A stretch of 64,000 bases of DNA from Variovorax sp. SG517 (GTDB taxonomy: Bacteria; Pseudomonadota; Gammaproteobacteria; Burkholderiales; Burkholderiaceae_C), in NCBI RefSeq assembly GCF_013376045.1, contig NZ_JABMJG010000010.1, forward strand, positions 124,001-188,000, written 5' to 3'. The notes beneath the pieces were generated by a model. It was not told the origin of the DNA, did not search any database, and worked only from the letters and a program-made list of their open reading frames with translations. Below, piece after piece: positions 42,086 through 51,325 of this stretch. Position numbers and translations under genes: made by a program. The stretch's first letter is position 1; each line of letters begins with the position of its first letter.

Positions 42086-42253
42086 TGAAAATCGGACAAT
42101 GCCAGGAGGCAGGATCGCACCATGCTGGCGCTGAGATGCGCATGGCCGGTGCAGGCTGTGTGTGTATGCACCGGGTTGGTCCGGGTATCACGCAAAATGC
42201 GAGTGTCTAGAATTTAGTTGTATCTGTTTCAGTCACCCTCAGGAGTTTTCCTC

Positions 42254-43153
42254 ATGAAAAAACAAGTATTGGCATTGGCGGTTGCGGCACTGGCCGCTGG
42301 CGGCGCGATGGCGCAGGCCAACGACACGCTGGCCAAGATTAAGGCTTCGGGCGTCATCACCGAAGGCGTGCGTGAATCTTCCGGTCTGTCGTACACGCTG
42401 GGCAATGGCCAATACACCGGCTTCCACTACGACGTCTGCGCCAACATCATCAAGGACCTCGAGAAGGCCGCCGGCAAGAAGCTCGAAGTCAAGTACCAGC
42501 CCGTGACCTCGCAGAACCGCATTCCGCTCGTGCAGAACGGCACCGTGGACATCGAGTGCGGCTCCACCACCAACAACGCCACCCGCCAGAAGGACGTGGC
42601 CTTCGGCGTGACCACCTACGTCGAAGAAACCAAGATCGTCGTCAAGGCCAACTCGGGCATCAACTCGCTGGCCGACCTGAAGGACAAGACGGTTGCAACC
42701 ACCACCGGCACCACGCCGCTGCAGACCGTGCGCAAGCAGAAGCGCGCCGAGAACCTGACCTTCAAGGAGGTCTACGGCAAGGACCACTCCGACAGCTTCC
42801 TGCTGCTCGAAACCGGCCGCGCCGACGCCTTCGTGATGGACGGCTCCATCCTGGCTGCCCTGGCCGCCAAGTCGAAGTCGCCCAAGGACTACAAGATCCT
42901 GCCCGACGTGCTGGCCGTGGAACCCATCGCCATCATGATCCGCAAGGACGACCCCGCCTTCAAGAAGGCCGTGGACGACAGCATCAAGGCACAGGCCAAG
43001 TCGGGCGAACTCGCCAAGCTGTACGACAAGTGGTTCCTGAAGCCGATTCCCCCGGCTGGCGTGACCATCGGCCTGCCGCTGGGTGAAGCCACCAAGAACG
43101 CCTGGGCCAACCCGAACGACAAGCCCGCCGAAGAGTACGTCACCAAGGAATAA
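42254..43153 (+). CDS. gltI: Glutamate/aspartate ABC transporter substrate-binding protein
   Basis: 299 residues from ATG 42254 with SD AGGAG; the 12 codons upstream are not needed. Signal peptide MKKQVLALAVAALAAGGAMAQ. The SBP_bac_3 domain follows, with GVRESSGLSYTLGNGQYTGFHYDVC, PVTSQNRIPLVQNGTVDIECGSTTNN (ligand Arg and acidic-ligand loop) and a KDHSDSFLLLETGRADAFVMD segment close to E. coli GltI. Periplasmic receptor for L-glutamate and L-aspartate. An intercistronic terminator follows, consistent with higher expression than the permease genes. Confidence 0.93.
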   Translation: MKKQVLALAVAALAAGGAMAQANDTLAKIKASGVITEGVRESSGLSYTLGNGQYTGFHYDVCANIIKDLEKAAGKKLEVKYQPVTSQNRIPLVQNGTVDIECGSTTNNATRQKDVAFGVTTYVEETKIVVKANSGINSLADLKDKTVATTTGTTPLQTVRKQKRAENLTFKEVYGKDHSDSFLLLETGRADAFVMDGSILAALAAKSKSPKDYKILPDVLAVEPIAIMIRKDDPAFKKAVDDSIKAQAKSGELAKLYDKWFLKPIPPAGVTIGLPLGEATKNAWANPNDKPAEEYVTKE

Positions 43154-43174
43154 GCGCGGCGTCGCTGCGTGATG

Positions 43175-43206
43175 ACGCCCACCTTTCGCGGTGGGCGTTT
43201 CTTTTC
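43175..43206 (+). terminator. Intercistronic terminator between gltI and gltJ
   Basis: ACGCCCACC-TTTCGC-GGTGGGCGT stem followed by TTCTTTTC. Partial termination here would keep the binding protein in excess over the permease components. Confidence 0.8.
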
Positions 43207-43252
43207 AAGGGACTGGCTTTCGCAAGAGACGGTGAAGAAGGAGTAAAGACAA

Positions 43253-43981
43253 ATGGGCAACTGGGATTGGCAGGTTTTCCTGCAGGACCCCGGGGGGGAA
43301 TATCCGAGCTACCTGCAATGGATGCTCTCGGCGTGGGGCTGGACCGTGTCGGTCGCGCTGCTGGCGCTGGTGGTGGCACTGGTGCTGGGCTCGCTGATCG
43401 GCATCATCCGCACGCTGCCCGACAGCCCGTGGCTGGTGCGGCTGGGCAATGCCTGGGTGGAGCTGTTCCGCAACATTCCGCTGCTGGTGCAGATCTTCCT
43501 CTGGTACCACGTGATCCCGGCGCTCATTCCCGTCATGAAGGGCGTGCCGAGCTTCATCCTCGTGGTGCTGGCGCTGGGCTTCTTCACCTCGGCGCGTATC
43601 GCCGAGCAGGTGCGCTCGGGCATCCAGGCGCTGCCCAAGGGCCAGCGCTATGCGGGCATGGCGGTGGGCTTCACCACCGCGCAGTACTACCGCTACGTGA
43701 TCCTGCCGATGGCTTACCGCATCATCATCCCGCCGCTCACGAGCGAGACGATGAACATCTTCAAGAACTCGTCCGTCGCGTTTGCCGTGTCGGTCGCCGA
43801 ACTCACCATGTTCGCGATGCAGGCGCAGGAAGAAACCTCGCGCGGCATCGAGGTCTACCTTGCGGTGACGGCGTGCTACGTGGTCTCGGCGCTCATCATC
43901 AACCGCCTCATGGCGTTCATCGAGAAGAAGACCCGCGTGCCGGGCTTCATCGTCTCGGCCGGCGGTGGCGGAGGACACTGA
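43253..43981 (+). CDS. gltJ: Glutamate/aspartate ABC transporter permease
   Basis: 242 residues with about five membrane segments. Polar amino acid permease features: WMLSAWGWTVSVALLALVVALVLG, LGNAWVELFRNIPLLVQIFLWY and the EAA loop region GIQALPKGQRYAGMAVGFTTAQYYRYVILPMAYR. The gltK start lies one base after its stop. Inner-membrane channel half. Confidence 0.93.
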   Translation: MGNWDWQVFLQDPGGEYPSYLQWMLSAWGWTVSVALLALVVALVLGSLIGIIRTLPDSPWLVRLGNAWVELFRNIPLLVQIFLWYHVIPALIPVMKGVPSFILVVLALGFFTSARIAEQVRSGIQALPKGQRYAGMAVGFTTAQYYRYVILPMAYRIIIPPLTSETMNIFKNSSVAFAVSVAELTMFAMQAQEETSRGIEVYLAVTACYVVSALIINRLMAFIEKKTRVPGFIVSAGGGGGH

Positions 43982-43982
43982 A

Positions 43983-44672
43983 ATGATGAATCTCGACCTG
44001 TCCTTCTACAACTGGGACGTCATCAGCAACTTCGTCGTCAAGGGCTTCTACTTCAGCGTCACGCTGACGGTGGTGGCCACGATCGGCGGCGTGATCTTCG
44101 GCACCCTGCTGGCGCTCATGCGCCTGTCGGGCAAGAAGTGGCTCGATGCGCCCGCGGCCCTGTACGTCAACGGCATGCGAAGCATCCCGCTGGTGATGGT
44201 GATCCTGTGGTTCTTCCTGCTGGTGCCGGCGTCGTTCTATTCGCTGTTCGGCTCGGTGGGCTCCAACTACCGTTCCGAGATCTCGGCGGTGATCACCTTC
44301 GTCGCGTTCGAGGCCGCCTATTTCAGCGAGATCATGCGCGCGGGCATACAGTCGATCCCGCGCGGCCAGGTCAACGCCGGCCAGGCCGTGGGCATGACCT
44401 ACGGCCAGAACATGCGCCTGGTGGTGCTGCCGCAGGCCTTCCGCAACATGCTGCCCGTGCTGCTCACGCAGACCATCATCCTGTTCCAGGATACCTCGCT
44501 GGTCTACGCCATCGGCGCCTACGACATGCTCAAGGGCTTCGAGACCGCCGGCAAGAACTTCGGCCGCCCGATCGAGGCCTACCTGCTCGCAGCCGTCGTC
44601 TACTTCGTCATGTGCTATGCCCTTTCTTGGCTGGTCAAGCGCCTGCACAAGAAGATCGCCATCATCCGCTGA
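43983..44672 (+). CDS. gltK: Glutamate/aspartate ABC transporter permease
   Basis: 229 residues from the first ATG of the ATGATG pair at 43983 with GGAGG upstream. Membrane segments open with FVVKGFYFSVTLTVVATIGGVIFGTLLALMRL; then YVNGMRSIPLVMVILWFFLL and the EAA loop GIQSIPRGQVNAGQAVGMTYGQNMRLVVLPQAFRNMLP, all typical of GltK. Pairs with GltJ. Confidence 0.93.
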   Translation: MMNLDLSFYNWDVISNFVVKGFYFSVTLTVVATIGGVIFGTLLALMRLSGKKWLDAPAALYVNGMRSIPLVMVILWFFLLVPASFYSLFGSVGSNYRSEISAVITFVAFEAAYFSEIMRAGIQSIPRGQVNAGQAVGMTYGQNMRLVVLPQAFRNMLPVLLTQTIILFQDTSLVYAIGAYDMLKGFETAGKNFGRPIEAYLLAAVVYFVMCYALSWLVKRLHKKIAIIR

Positions 44673-44700
44673 CAGTTTGAGTGGCTAACCGGAGAAAGAA

Positions 44701-45450
<750 letters not shown>

Positions 45451-45474
45451 TCGGCTGCGCTGCACGAGCGACAA

Positions 45475-45506
45475 GGGGCCATGCTGGCGACGGCATGGCC
45501 CTTTTT
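45475..45506 (+). terminator. Rho-independent terminator after gltL
   Basis: GGGCCATGC / GCATGGCCC stem with an 8-base loop followed by TTTTT, 25 bases after the gltL stop. Confidence 0.85.
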
Positions 45507-45587
45507 CTTCGCCTCCTCTGCGTGCGGATGTCCGGTTTCAACTCGCGGCCGAAGCACGGAGCTATGCTGCACACGGAGGAGAAAAGA

Positions 45588-46031
45588 ATGAAACACCCCC
45601 ATCGACCCTTGCATCGCACCACGGCGGTGTGCCGCCTCGTTGCAACGGCCTGCGCGGCGGCGGCCCTGCTGGCGGCGTTGCCGGCACAGTCCGCCGAGAA
45701 CTGGACCGAGATCGCATCGACGCCCCGCAAGAAGGTGCTGCTGCAGCGCGATTCCATCCGGCCGCACGACGGCATGGTGGAAGCCTGGACGCTCTACCGC
45801 TACGACGAACTGCAGACCGACGTGGGCAAGACGCCGTACCGCACCTCGCGCTATCTCTACGACTACGACTGCAAGGGCGGGCGTGAGAAGGCGCGCCGCG
45901 TCGTGAGCCACAACGGGCCGCTGGAGGTGCACGACATCGACCTCAGCCGGCACACCGAATGGAAGGCCGTCGGCGGGCCCACCACGGTGAGCGGGATCGT
46001 GTTCAAGCAGGTGTGTGCGCAGGCGCGCTGA
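45588..46031 (+). CDS. Small exported protein, surface-adhesin E-like
   Basis: 147 residues; SD GGAGGAGA. A basic N-terminus and hydrophobic stretch ending PAQSAE form a signal peptide. The mature part (WTEIASTPRKKVLLQRDSIRP...TLYRYDE, YLYDYDCKGGREKARRVVSHNGPLE) resembles the surface-adhesin protein E domain common as small periplasmic proteins in betaproteobacteria. A cysteine pair (DYDCKG and FKQVCAQ) probably forms a disulfide. Function unknown. Confidence 0.75.
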   Translation: MKHPHRPLHRTTAVCRLVATACAAAALLAALPAQSAENWTEIASTPRKKVLLQRDSIRPHDGMVEAWTLYRYDELQTDVGKTPYRTSRYLYDYDCKGGREKARRVVSHNGPLEVHDIDLSRHTEWKAVGGPTTVSGIVFKQVCAQAR

Positions 46032-46095
46032 TAGTTAGCGCCGCCGCGCCTGCTGTGCTGATAGGCTCTGCGGCCAGTTTCCCCGCGGAGCCCTC

Positions 46096-47964
46096 GTGTC
46101 CAGCAACAAGTTCCAGATCGGCAAGTGCGCGTTCGAGTTCGACCCCGAGACGGAGGTCGCGTTCGAGGACGGCGGCATGTCCTTCCACCTCAAGGCCCGG
46201 CCCGTCGGCTACGACAAGTCGCGGCACATGCCGCCCTTCGATCCGGAGGGCTCAGACAACCCCGCCGCAGGCCGGATCGCACCTTCGTTCCGGTCCTCGA
46301 CCTTCCATTTCTACGACAACCACGACACGCCCCGGCGGCACATCCGCTACCTCCAGAACCAGCCGACGAACGGCTTCTTTGCTCTCTGGGAAAACGGCTT
46401 TGCCTTCGGCACGCGCTTCTTCGGCGAGATCGACCTGCGCCCCGACCGCATCGAATTGCAGGGCCTGCTGCGGCACGACTACGAGACGGACGCGCAGGGC
46501 GTGCCGGTGCACGTGGTGTGGCATTGCCCACCGGGAGAGGTCGAGCTGCGCCCCTACACCTACGGCAGCTTCGAGGAGGCGATGGCCGCTCCGCCCGAGC
46601 GCGTGCGCCGGCTGTTCATCCGCGATTGGGACGGCCGCTGGCGCGAAGAACTGCTGCGCTTCACCCGGCTCGAGCACCTGTCGCTGCAGCATTCGTGGGG
46701 CACCGACACGGCGAACTCGGCCACCGAGTTTCCGGAATCCTTCTGCACGCTGACCCGGCTTCGCGAGCTGTACCTGCGCAGCCCCGTCTTCTCACGCCTC
46801 CCCGAGGGCCTGGGCGCGCTCGAATCGCTGGAAGTGCTCTCTCTCGGGCACTGCAGCATCGAGGCATTGCCCGACAGCATCTCGCGGCTCGTGCGCCTGC
46901 AGCGCCTGCTGCTCGACGGAAACCGGCTCACGACCTTGCCCGAGTCCGTAGGCAACCTGCCGGCCCTCACGCGCCTGAGCATCAACAAGAACCCCTTCGA
47001 GTCGCTGCCGGCCACGTTGAGGAACATCGAGAAGGTCGACATCGAAAGGAAGAACGAGGCCTTGTTCCGCGACATCCGCTATCGCCCCGAGGTCGAGGCC
47101 GCGGTGGATCGCGAGGCCTTCATGGCCCGCAGCAGCCAGCGGCACGTGGCGCTGCTGGGCGAGGCCCTGGCGCGGCACGGCCTCCAGCGCTACGAAGACG
47201 CACTCCTGCGCCATGCGCGCCAGGCGCTGCGCCTGCGCACCGTGGAGCCCGAAGACTACGCAAGCCTGGGCAACACCCGCATCGACGGCAGGCCCGATCT
47301 GCCGCCCGGCATCGACTACCCCGCGACCGACGGGAAGCCCTGGCGCTTCTACGCGCAGATCGACCTGGCCGACATCGCGCCGCTGCAATCGTGGCTGCCG
47401 CGCTCGGGCCGCCTCTATTTCTTCGGCGAAGGCCAGGAGCAAGGCGACGGCGTGCGCGTGCTGCATTCCGATGCGCCGGCCGATGCGCTGCGCCCGCACG
47501 CGTGGCCGGAAGACGCCGAGTTCGCCGACGGCTGCAGCGTGTCCGATGCGTACGAGGGCTACAAGACCAGCGTCGACATCACGGTGTCGTTGCCGAATCT
47601 CTACAACGCCGGCGGCGGTCGTCTGCTCGGTGACGACGTCGTACTGATGGAGATCGACAGGGACGACAAGCTGCAGGAAGCCTACTGGGCACTCGAAGCC
47701 GAGCTGGCCGGCGACGGCGAGCGCCGCAACGCCGCGCACCTGATGAACGCCCACGTCTTCACCCAGCACGAGAACCCGCAGGAGCAGGCATCGCGCGAGA
47801 AGGGCGGGCTGCCCGCGGAGTGGGTCAACCTGCTGACGCTGTGCTCCGACGGCAACCCGGGCTTCTGCTTCTGGGATGCGGGCACCTTCACCGTCAGCAT
47901 CCACGAGAAGGACCTGGCGCTAGGCGATTTCTCCCGCGTGCACTGGAGCCTGGAGAGCAGCTGA
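46096..47964 (+). CDS. Leucine-rich repeat protein fused to a DUF1963 (YwqG-like) domain
   Basis: 622 residues from GTG 46096; no signal peptide. Residues 1-190 form an unassigned domain rich in aromatic residues. About 190-330 contain four to five leucine-rich repeats (LRELYLRSPVFSRLPEGLGALESLEVLSL-type units, consensus LxxLxLxxNxLxxLP). About 390-622 match DUF1963: RPDLPPGIDYP, FYAQIDLADI, SGRLYFFGEG and NPGFCFWDAGTFTVSI. DUF1963 proteins are often polymorphic-toxin-linked or uncharacterised. No effector motif or neighbouring immunity gene is seen. The combination with LRRs is unusual. Confidence 0.75.
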   Translation: MSSNKFQIGKCAFEFDPETEVAFEDGGMSFHLKARPVGYDKSRHMPPFDPEGSDNPAAGRIAPSFRSSTFHFYDNHDTPRRHIRYLQNQPTNGFFALWENGFAFGTRFFGEIDLRPDRIELQGLLRHDYETDAQGVPVHVVWHCPPGEVELRPYTYGSFEEAMAAPPERVRRLFIRDWDGRWREELLRFTRLEHLSLQHSWGTDTANSATEFPESFCTLTRLRELYLRSPVFSRLPEGLGALESLEVLSLGHCSIEALPDSISRLVRLQRLLLDGNRLTTLPESVGNLPALTRLSINKNPFESLPATLRNIEKVDIERKNEALFRDIRYRPEVEAAVDREAFMARSSQRHVALLGEALARHGLQRYEDALLRHARQALRLRTVEPEDYASLGNTRIDGRPDLPPGIDYPATDGKPWRFYAQIDLADIAPLQSWLPRSGRLYFFGEGQEQGDGVRVLHSDAPADALRPHAWPEDAEFADGCSVSDAYEGYKTSVDITVSLPNLYNAGGGRLLGDDVVLMEIDRDDKLQEAYWALEAELAGDGERRNAAHLMNAHVFTQHENPQEQASREKGGLPAEWVNLLTLCSDGNPGFCFWDAGTFTVSIHEKDLALGDFSRVHWSLESS

Positions 47965-47984
47965 GGCTGCTGCCCGGTCGGCGG

Positions 47985-48533
47985 TCACGACACCCACCAC
48001 GACACCACGAAGAACGGCCCCGGCTCGCCCGGCACAAGGAACAGGATGTCGCCTCTGCCGCAGGTCGGCCCGCACTTCAAGCCGAGGTAGCGGACCGTGA
48101 TCCGGGGCTGAGCCTTGCCGGAGAGCAGGACGGATGCGATACCCCGCTCCAGGAAGTCCGCGACCAGATGCTGGGCGTCGGAATCGGCAGGGCCCTGCAG
48201 CGCCTGGCAACCGTTGGCATCGGCAGTCGATCCGTCACCCGCCGCCTTCAGCAGCGCGGCGGCTCGTCGTCCCTGGATGAGCGCCTGGCGCTCGGCCTCG
48301 GTGGTCCATGCGGTCGGCGCAGCGGCGGCCATCTGCTCCAGTTCGCGACGCGGAAGCAGCACCGTGGCCGGTCCGCCGGGCACGGCGATGCACGGTCGGG
48401 GAAGCTCCCCCGGAAGCGCGATCGAACGCGATTCGTCGACTTCCTGGCCGGCAGCAGGGCGAGCGGCTTGGGCGGGCGGGATGGAGCTCATGAGTGCGAG
48501 TGCGGCAAGGACGGTTGAGGCCAGTCTGTGCAT
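47985..48533 (-). CDS. Hypothetical exported protein
   Basis: 182 residues from ATG 48533. A signal peptide (MHRLASTVLAALALMSSIPPAQA) is followed by an acidic, Ala-rich mature region with RRELEQMAAAAPTAWTTEAERQALIQGRR and three cysteines (two in LKCGPTCGRG). The C-terminus ILFLVPGEPGPFFVVSWWVS is hydrophobic. I recognise no family. It is convergent with the LRR gene (20-bp gap). The reading frame continues upstream, but the signal peptide decides the start. Confidence 0.6.
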   Translation of the reverse strand: MHRLASTVLAALALMSSIPPAQAARPAAGQEVDESRSIALPGELPRPCIAVPGGPATVLLPRRELEQMAAAAPTAWTTEAERQALIQGRRAAALLKAAGDGSTADANGCQALQGPADSDAQHLVADFLERGIASVLLSGKAQPRITVRYLGLKCGPTCGRGDILFLVPGEPGPFFVVSWWVS

Positions 48534-49013
48534 CCGCAAGACTGTACCCCGCCCCCTTCCGCATCGCTTTCCGCGATCCAGTTCACGGTGGCGTCGCGCA
48601 CCGGAGCCACCGGGCAGGCGCAAGTCTTCTCGAAAACTGAACACCTGTTGCCCGATCCGGCCTGTCGCCTGAAGGGCAGCCTGCCTACAGTCTCCTCCCC
48701 AACAAGGAGACAACAAGTGAGCGATGAAGATGTCGATGTCCTGGTCGCAGGCGGCGGCGGGCCACGGGGCGTGCTTGTCGAGGCCTGCCCCGGGAAACAG
48801 CGCTGGCAGGCCCCGCTCCAGTGGCCTGGCCCTGATGCTTTGCCTCCATCTGGGTGCCGCGATGGCACTGCTCGCCCCATGCCCTGCGGCAAGTTCGCCC
48901 ACGGAGTCTTCCGTAGTGCCGCGTGCCGCGTGATGCCCTCGAAAAGCGCTCGCCAAACCCTGTCGGCCCCGGCACGGACCCGATCACCCATACGACAACC
49001 CGAGAAGACTCCG
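48534..49013. other. 480-bp intergenic region with a remnant of an FAD-enzyme gene
   Basis: No complete gene is seen. At 48718 a GTG with SD AAGGAGA starts a frame reading SDEDVDVLVAGGGGP, a typical beginning of an FAD-dependent oxidoreductase, but the frame then continues with unrelated low-complexity sequence. The rest of the region holds the divergent promoters of the hypothetical protein and the Bug gene. Confidence 0.4.
48718..48765 (+). pseudogene. N-terminal fragment of an FAD-dependent oxidoreductase gene
   Basis: About 16 codons from GTG 48718 with a good ribosome binding site encode a short acidic start, a beta strand and the Gly-rich loop (DVDVLVAGGGG). The sequence after that does not continue the Rossmann fold. 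FAD dehydrogenases are frequent partners of Bug genes, so this may be all that remains of a deleted neighbour of the next gene. The short length leaves room for coincidence. Confidence 0.35.
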
Positions 49014-49988
49014 ATGAAAAAGCGAAAATTTCTGCACGTCACGGCCCTGGCCGCCACCCTTTTCCTGGCAGGGCATGCGCATGCCCAGGACTTCCCGCCG
49101 AAGAAGCCTGTCACCCTGGTGGTCGGTTTCGCACCGGGCGGCGCGGCCGACGCCGCTGCACGCCTGATCGCCAGGAAGCTCGGCGAAGACATCGGCCAGA
49201 CGGTGATCGTCGACAACAAGGCGGGTGCCGGCGGCAACATCGCTCACCAATTCGTGGCCAACGGCCCCGCCGACGGGTCGATGCTGTTGCTCGGTTCCAT
49301 TGGACCGTTGACCATTGCACCGCATGTGATGAAGGTGAGCTACGACCCGTTCAAGGATCTGGCCGCGGTTTCCGGTGGCGTCAACTTTCCCAATGTGCTG
49401 GTGGTGCACAAGGGCCTGGGTGTGAAGACCTTGGCGGAGTTCGTGGCCCTGTCGAAGAAGAAACCCGGCAGCGTCGACTTCGCCTCGACCGGTGCCGGCT
49501 CCGCATCCCATTTGGCCGGGGAGCTGTTCAACCAGCGAGCCGGCATCGACATGGTGCACGTGCCTTACAAGGGCGGCGCCCCGGCCCTGCAGGACTTGCT
49601 GGGCCAGCGCATCGCCTCGTATTTTTCGGCGCCGCCCACTGCATTGCCGCAGATCGAGGCCGGCAATCTGATTCCGCTCGCCAGCACGGGCCTGACCCGT
49701 CCGGCCTACATGCCCAACATCCCGACGGTGGCGGAATCGGGCTATCCCGGCTTCGAAGCCCTCAATTGGTACGCCTTCGTGGCACCAGGCAAGACACCGG
49801 CGGCTCTCCTGGATCGCTGGAACCATGCCATCGTCAAGGTACTGGCCGACCCTGGCGTGAAGGAGGCATTGAACAAGCACGGCTTGACACCTCAGCCAAC
49901 CACCCGTGCCGAACTCAGCGACTTCATGAAAAAAGAGGACGCCAAATGGAGTGCGATCGTGCGGGACCGCAAGATCACCGCAAACTGA
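49014..49988 (+). CDS. Tripartite tricarboxylate (Bug/TctC) family substrate-binding protein
   Basis: 324 residues from ATG 49014; the open frame extends upstream, but the signal peptide (MKKRKFLHVTALAATLFLAGHAHAQ) defines the start. Bug signatures: VTLVVGFAPGGAADAAARLIARKLG, VDNKAGAGGNIAHQFVA, IDMVHVPYKGGAPALQDLLGQRI and TVAESGYPGFEALNWYAFVAPG. Periplasmic carboxylate-type receptor with no TctAB genes nearby. Convergent with the nucleoside hydrolase gene. Confidence 0.92.
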   Translation: MKKRKFLHVTALAATLFLAGHAHAQDFPPKKPVTLVVGFAPGGAADAAARLIARKLGEDIGQTVIVDNKAGAGGNIAHQFVANGPADGSMLLLGSIGPLTIAPHVMKVSYDPFKDLAAVSGGVNFPNVLVVHKGLGVKTLAEFVALSKKKPGSVDFASTGAGSASHLAGELFNQRAGIDMVHVPYKGGAPALQDLLGQRIASYFSAPPTALPQIEAGNLIPLASTGLTRPAYMPNIPTVAESGYPGFEALNWYAFVAPGKTPAALLDRWNHAIVKVLADPGVKEALNKHGLTPQPTTRAELSDFMKKEDAKWSAIVRDRKITAN

Positions 49989-50021
49989 ATCCGATGATTC
50001 ATCGAGCCCGCGCAATGCAGC

Positions 50022-51101
50022 TCAAGGCAACCGCGAAATCCTCTGCGTCAACAGATCGAAGAACCCCTGCGCATCGCCTTCAGCGATCCAGTTGACGTTG
50101 GCCGGCTTCTTCAATCCGCCGTACCAGTCGACCACCGTCTGCCCGAAGCCCAGCCCTTCGCGGCTGTCGACTTCCACGTTGACCTTGCGGCCCCTGAAGA
50201 GCGAGGGCTGCAGCAGGTAGGCGACCACTGTTGCGTCGTGCACCGGCCCGCCGGGCAGGCCGTAGTACTGCATGTCGTGCTGCACATAGGCGTCGAGGAT
50301 GTCGGCCACGGTCCTGCCCGCCTGGTTGCGCAGGCCGCGCAGCTTGGCAATGCGCTCGGGGCTCGTTAGCACCTTGTGCGTGAGGTCCAGCGGCAGCATG
50401 GTGATGGGCACGCCGCTCTTGAGCACGATCTCGGCCGCGTGCGGATCGGCGAACACGTTGAACTCCGCCGTGGGCGTGATGTTGCCGCCGTTGAAGTGCG
50501 CGCCGCCCATGAGCACCAGTTCGCGCAGGCCGCGCGTGATGTCGGGCGCCTGTGTGAGCGCCAGCGCGAGGTTGGTCTCGGGGCCGAGCATCGCGAGCGT
50601 CACGCTCTTCTCGGGCGCGGCGCGCAGCGTGCGGATCAGGTAGTCGACCGCGTTGCCGTCGGCCAGCGGCTGGCTGGGCTCATGCACCTTCACGCCGGTG
50701 ATGCCTTCGCTGCCGTGGATGTCGGCTGCGTAGATCGGCGTGCGCAGCAGCGGGCGCGGCGCGCCGGCGTAGATGGCGATGTCAGGCCGCTTCGCCCACT
50801 CGCGCGCCAGGCGTGCATTGCGCGAGGTCTTGGCAAGCGGCACGTTGCCGGCCACGGTGGTGAGCGCCTGGATCTTCAGCTGCTCGGGCGAAGCCATCGC
50901 GAAGAGCAATGCGATCACGTCGTCGGCGCCGGGGTCGGTGTCGATGATGAGCGTGTGCGTCGTGGCCGGCGTGGCGTCCGCGGCGTGGGCTTTCGGAGCG
51001 ATGAGGCTGGCGGTCAAGAGGGCAACGAGTCCGAGAAAAAGAATCGGGAAGAGCGCGGCGAGGCGCGATGGCAGCGCCGGTGCTGCGGGCCTGGAATGCA
51101 T
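50022..51101 (-). CDS. Exported inosine-uridine-type nucleoside hydrolase
   Basis: 359 residues from ATG 51101 (AAGGAG eight bases upstream). A long N-terminal hydrophobic signal (LAALFPILFLGLVALLTASLIAPKAHA) implies periplasmic export. The calcium-site motif IIDTDPGADD, the LGPETNLALAL segment, MGGAHFNGGNITPTAEFNVFADPHAA and GPVHDATVVAYLL (active-site His/Asp) mark the IunH family, which hydrolyses the N-glycosidic bond of nucleosides. Downstream of the tautomerase and dienelactone-hydrolase-like genes on the same strand, with a 224-bp gap containing no evident gene. Confidence 0.92.
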   Translation of the reverse strand: MHSRPAAPALPSRLAALFPILFLGLVALLTASLIAPKAHAADATPATTHTLIIDTDPGADDVIALLFAMASPEQLKIQALTTVAGNVPLAKTSRNARLAREWAKRPDIAIYAGAPRPLLRTPIYAADIHGSEGITGVKVHEPSQPLADGNAVDYLIRTLRAAPEKSVTLAMLGPETNLALALTQAPDITRGLRELVLMGGAHFNGGNITPTAEFNVFADPHAAEIVLKSGVPITMLPLDLTHKVLTSPERIAKLRGLRNQAGRTVADILDAYVQHDMQYYGLPGGPVHDATVVAYLLQPSLFRGRKVNVEVDSREGLGFGQTVVDWYGGLKKPANVNWIAEGDAQGFFDLLTQRISRLP

Positions 51102-51325
51102 GGGGAAGACTCCTTGCGGACGCTGCGGAAGAAGCGCCTCTCGAGTCAGTCTGCCAGAGCATCGCGCGGCAAGGACACTGGATCGTGATGGCATTTTCGA
51201 TGCGCTCGTGCGCGGCTGCAACGTTGCGCAAACCAAGGCGTTAGCGCATCCGAAAGGCCGAAACTGAAAGTGCGCAAGGCACGGCGAAGAGGTTTCATTC
51301 GCCGTGTTGCGAAAACGCCGCTTGA

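Noticed and set aside
48528..49013. Long N-terminal extension of the second Bug protein
   Set aside because: The open frame continues upstream, but a standard signal peptide at ATG 49014 defines the real start.
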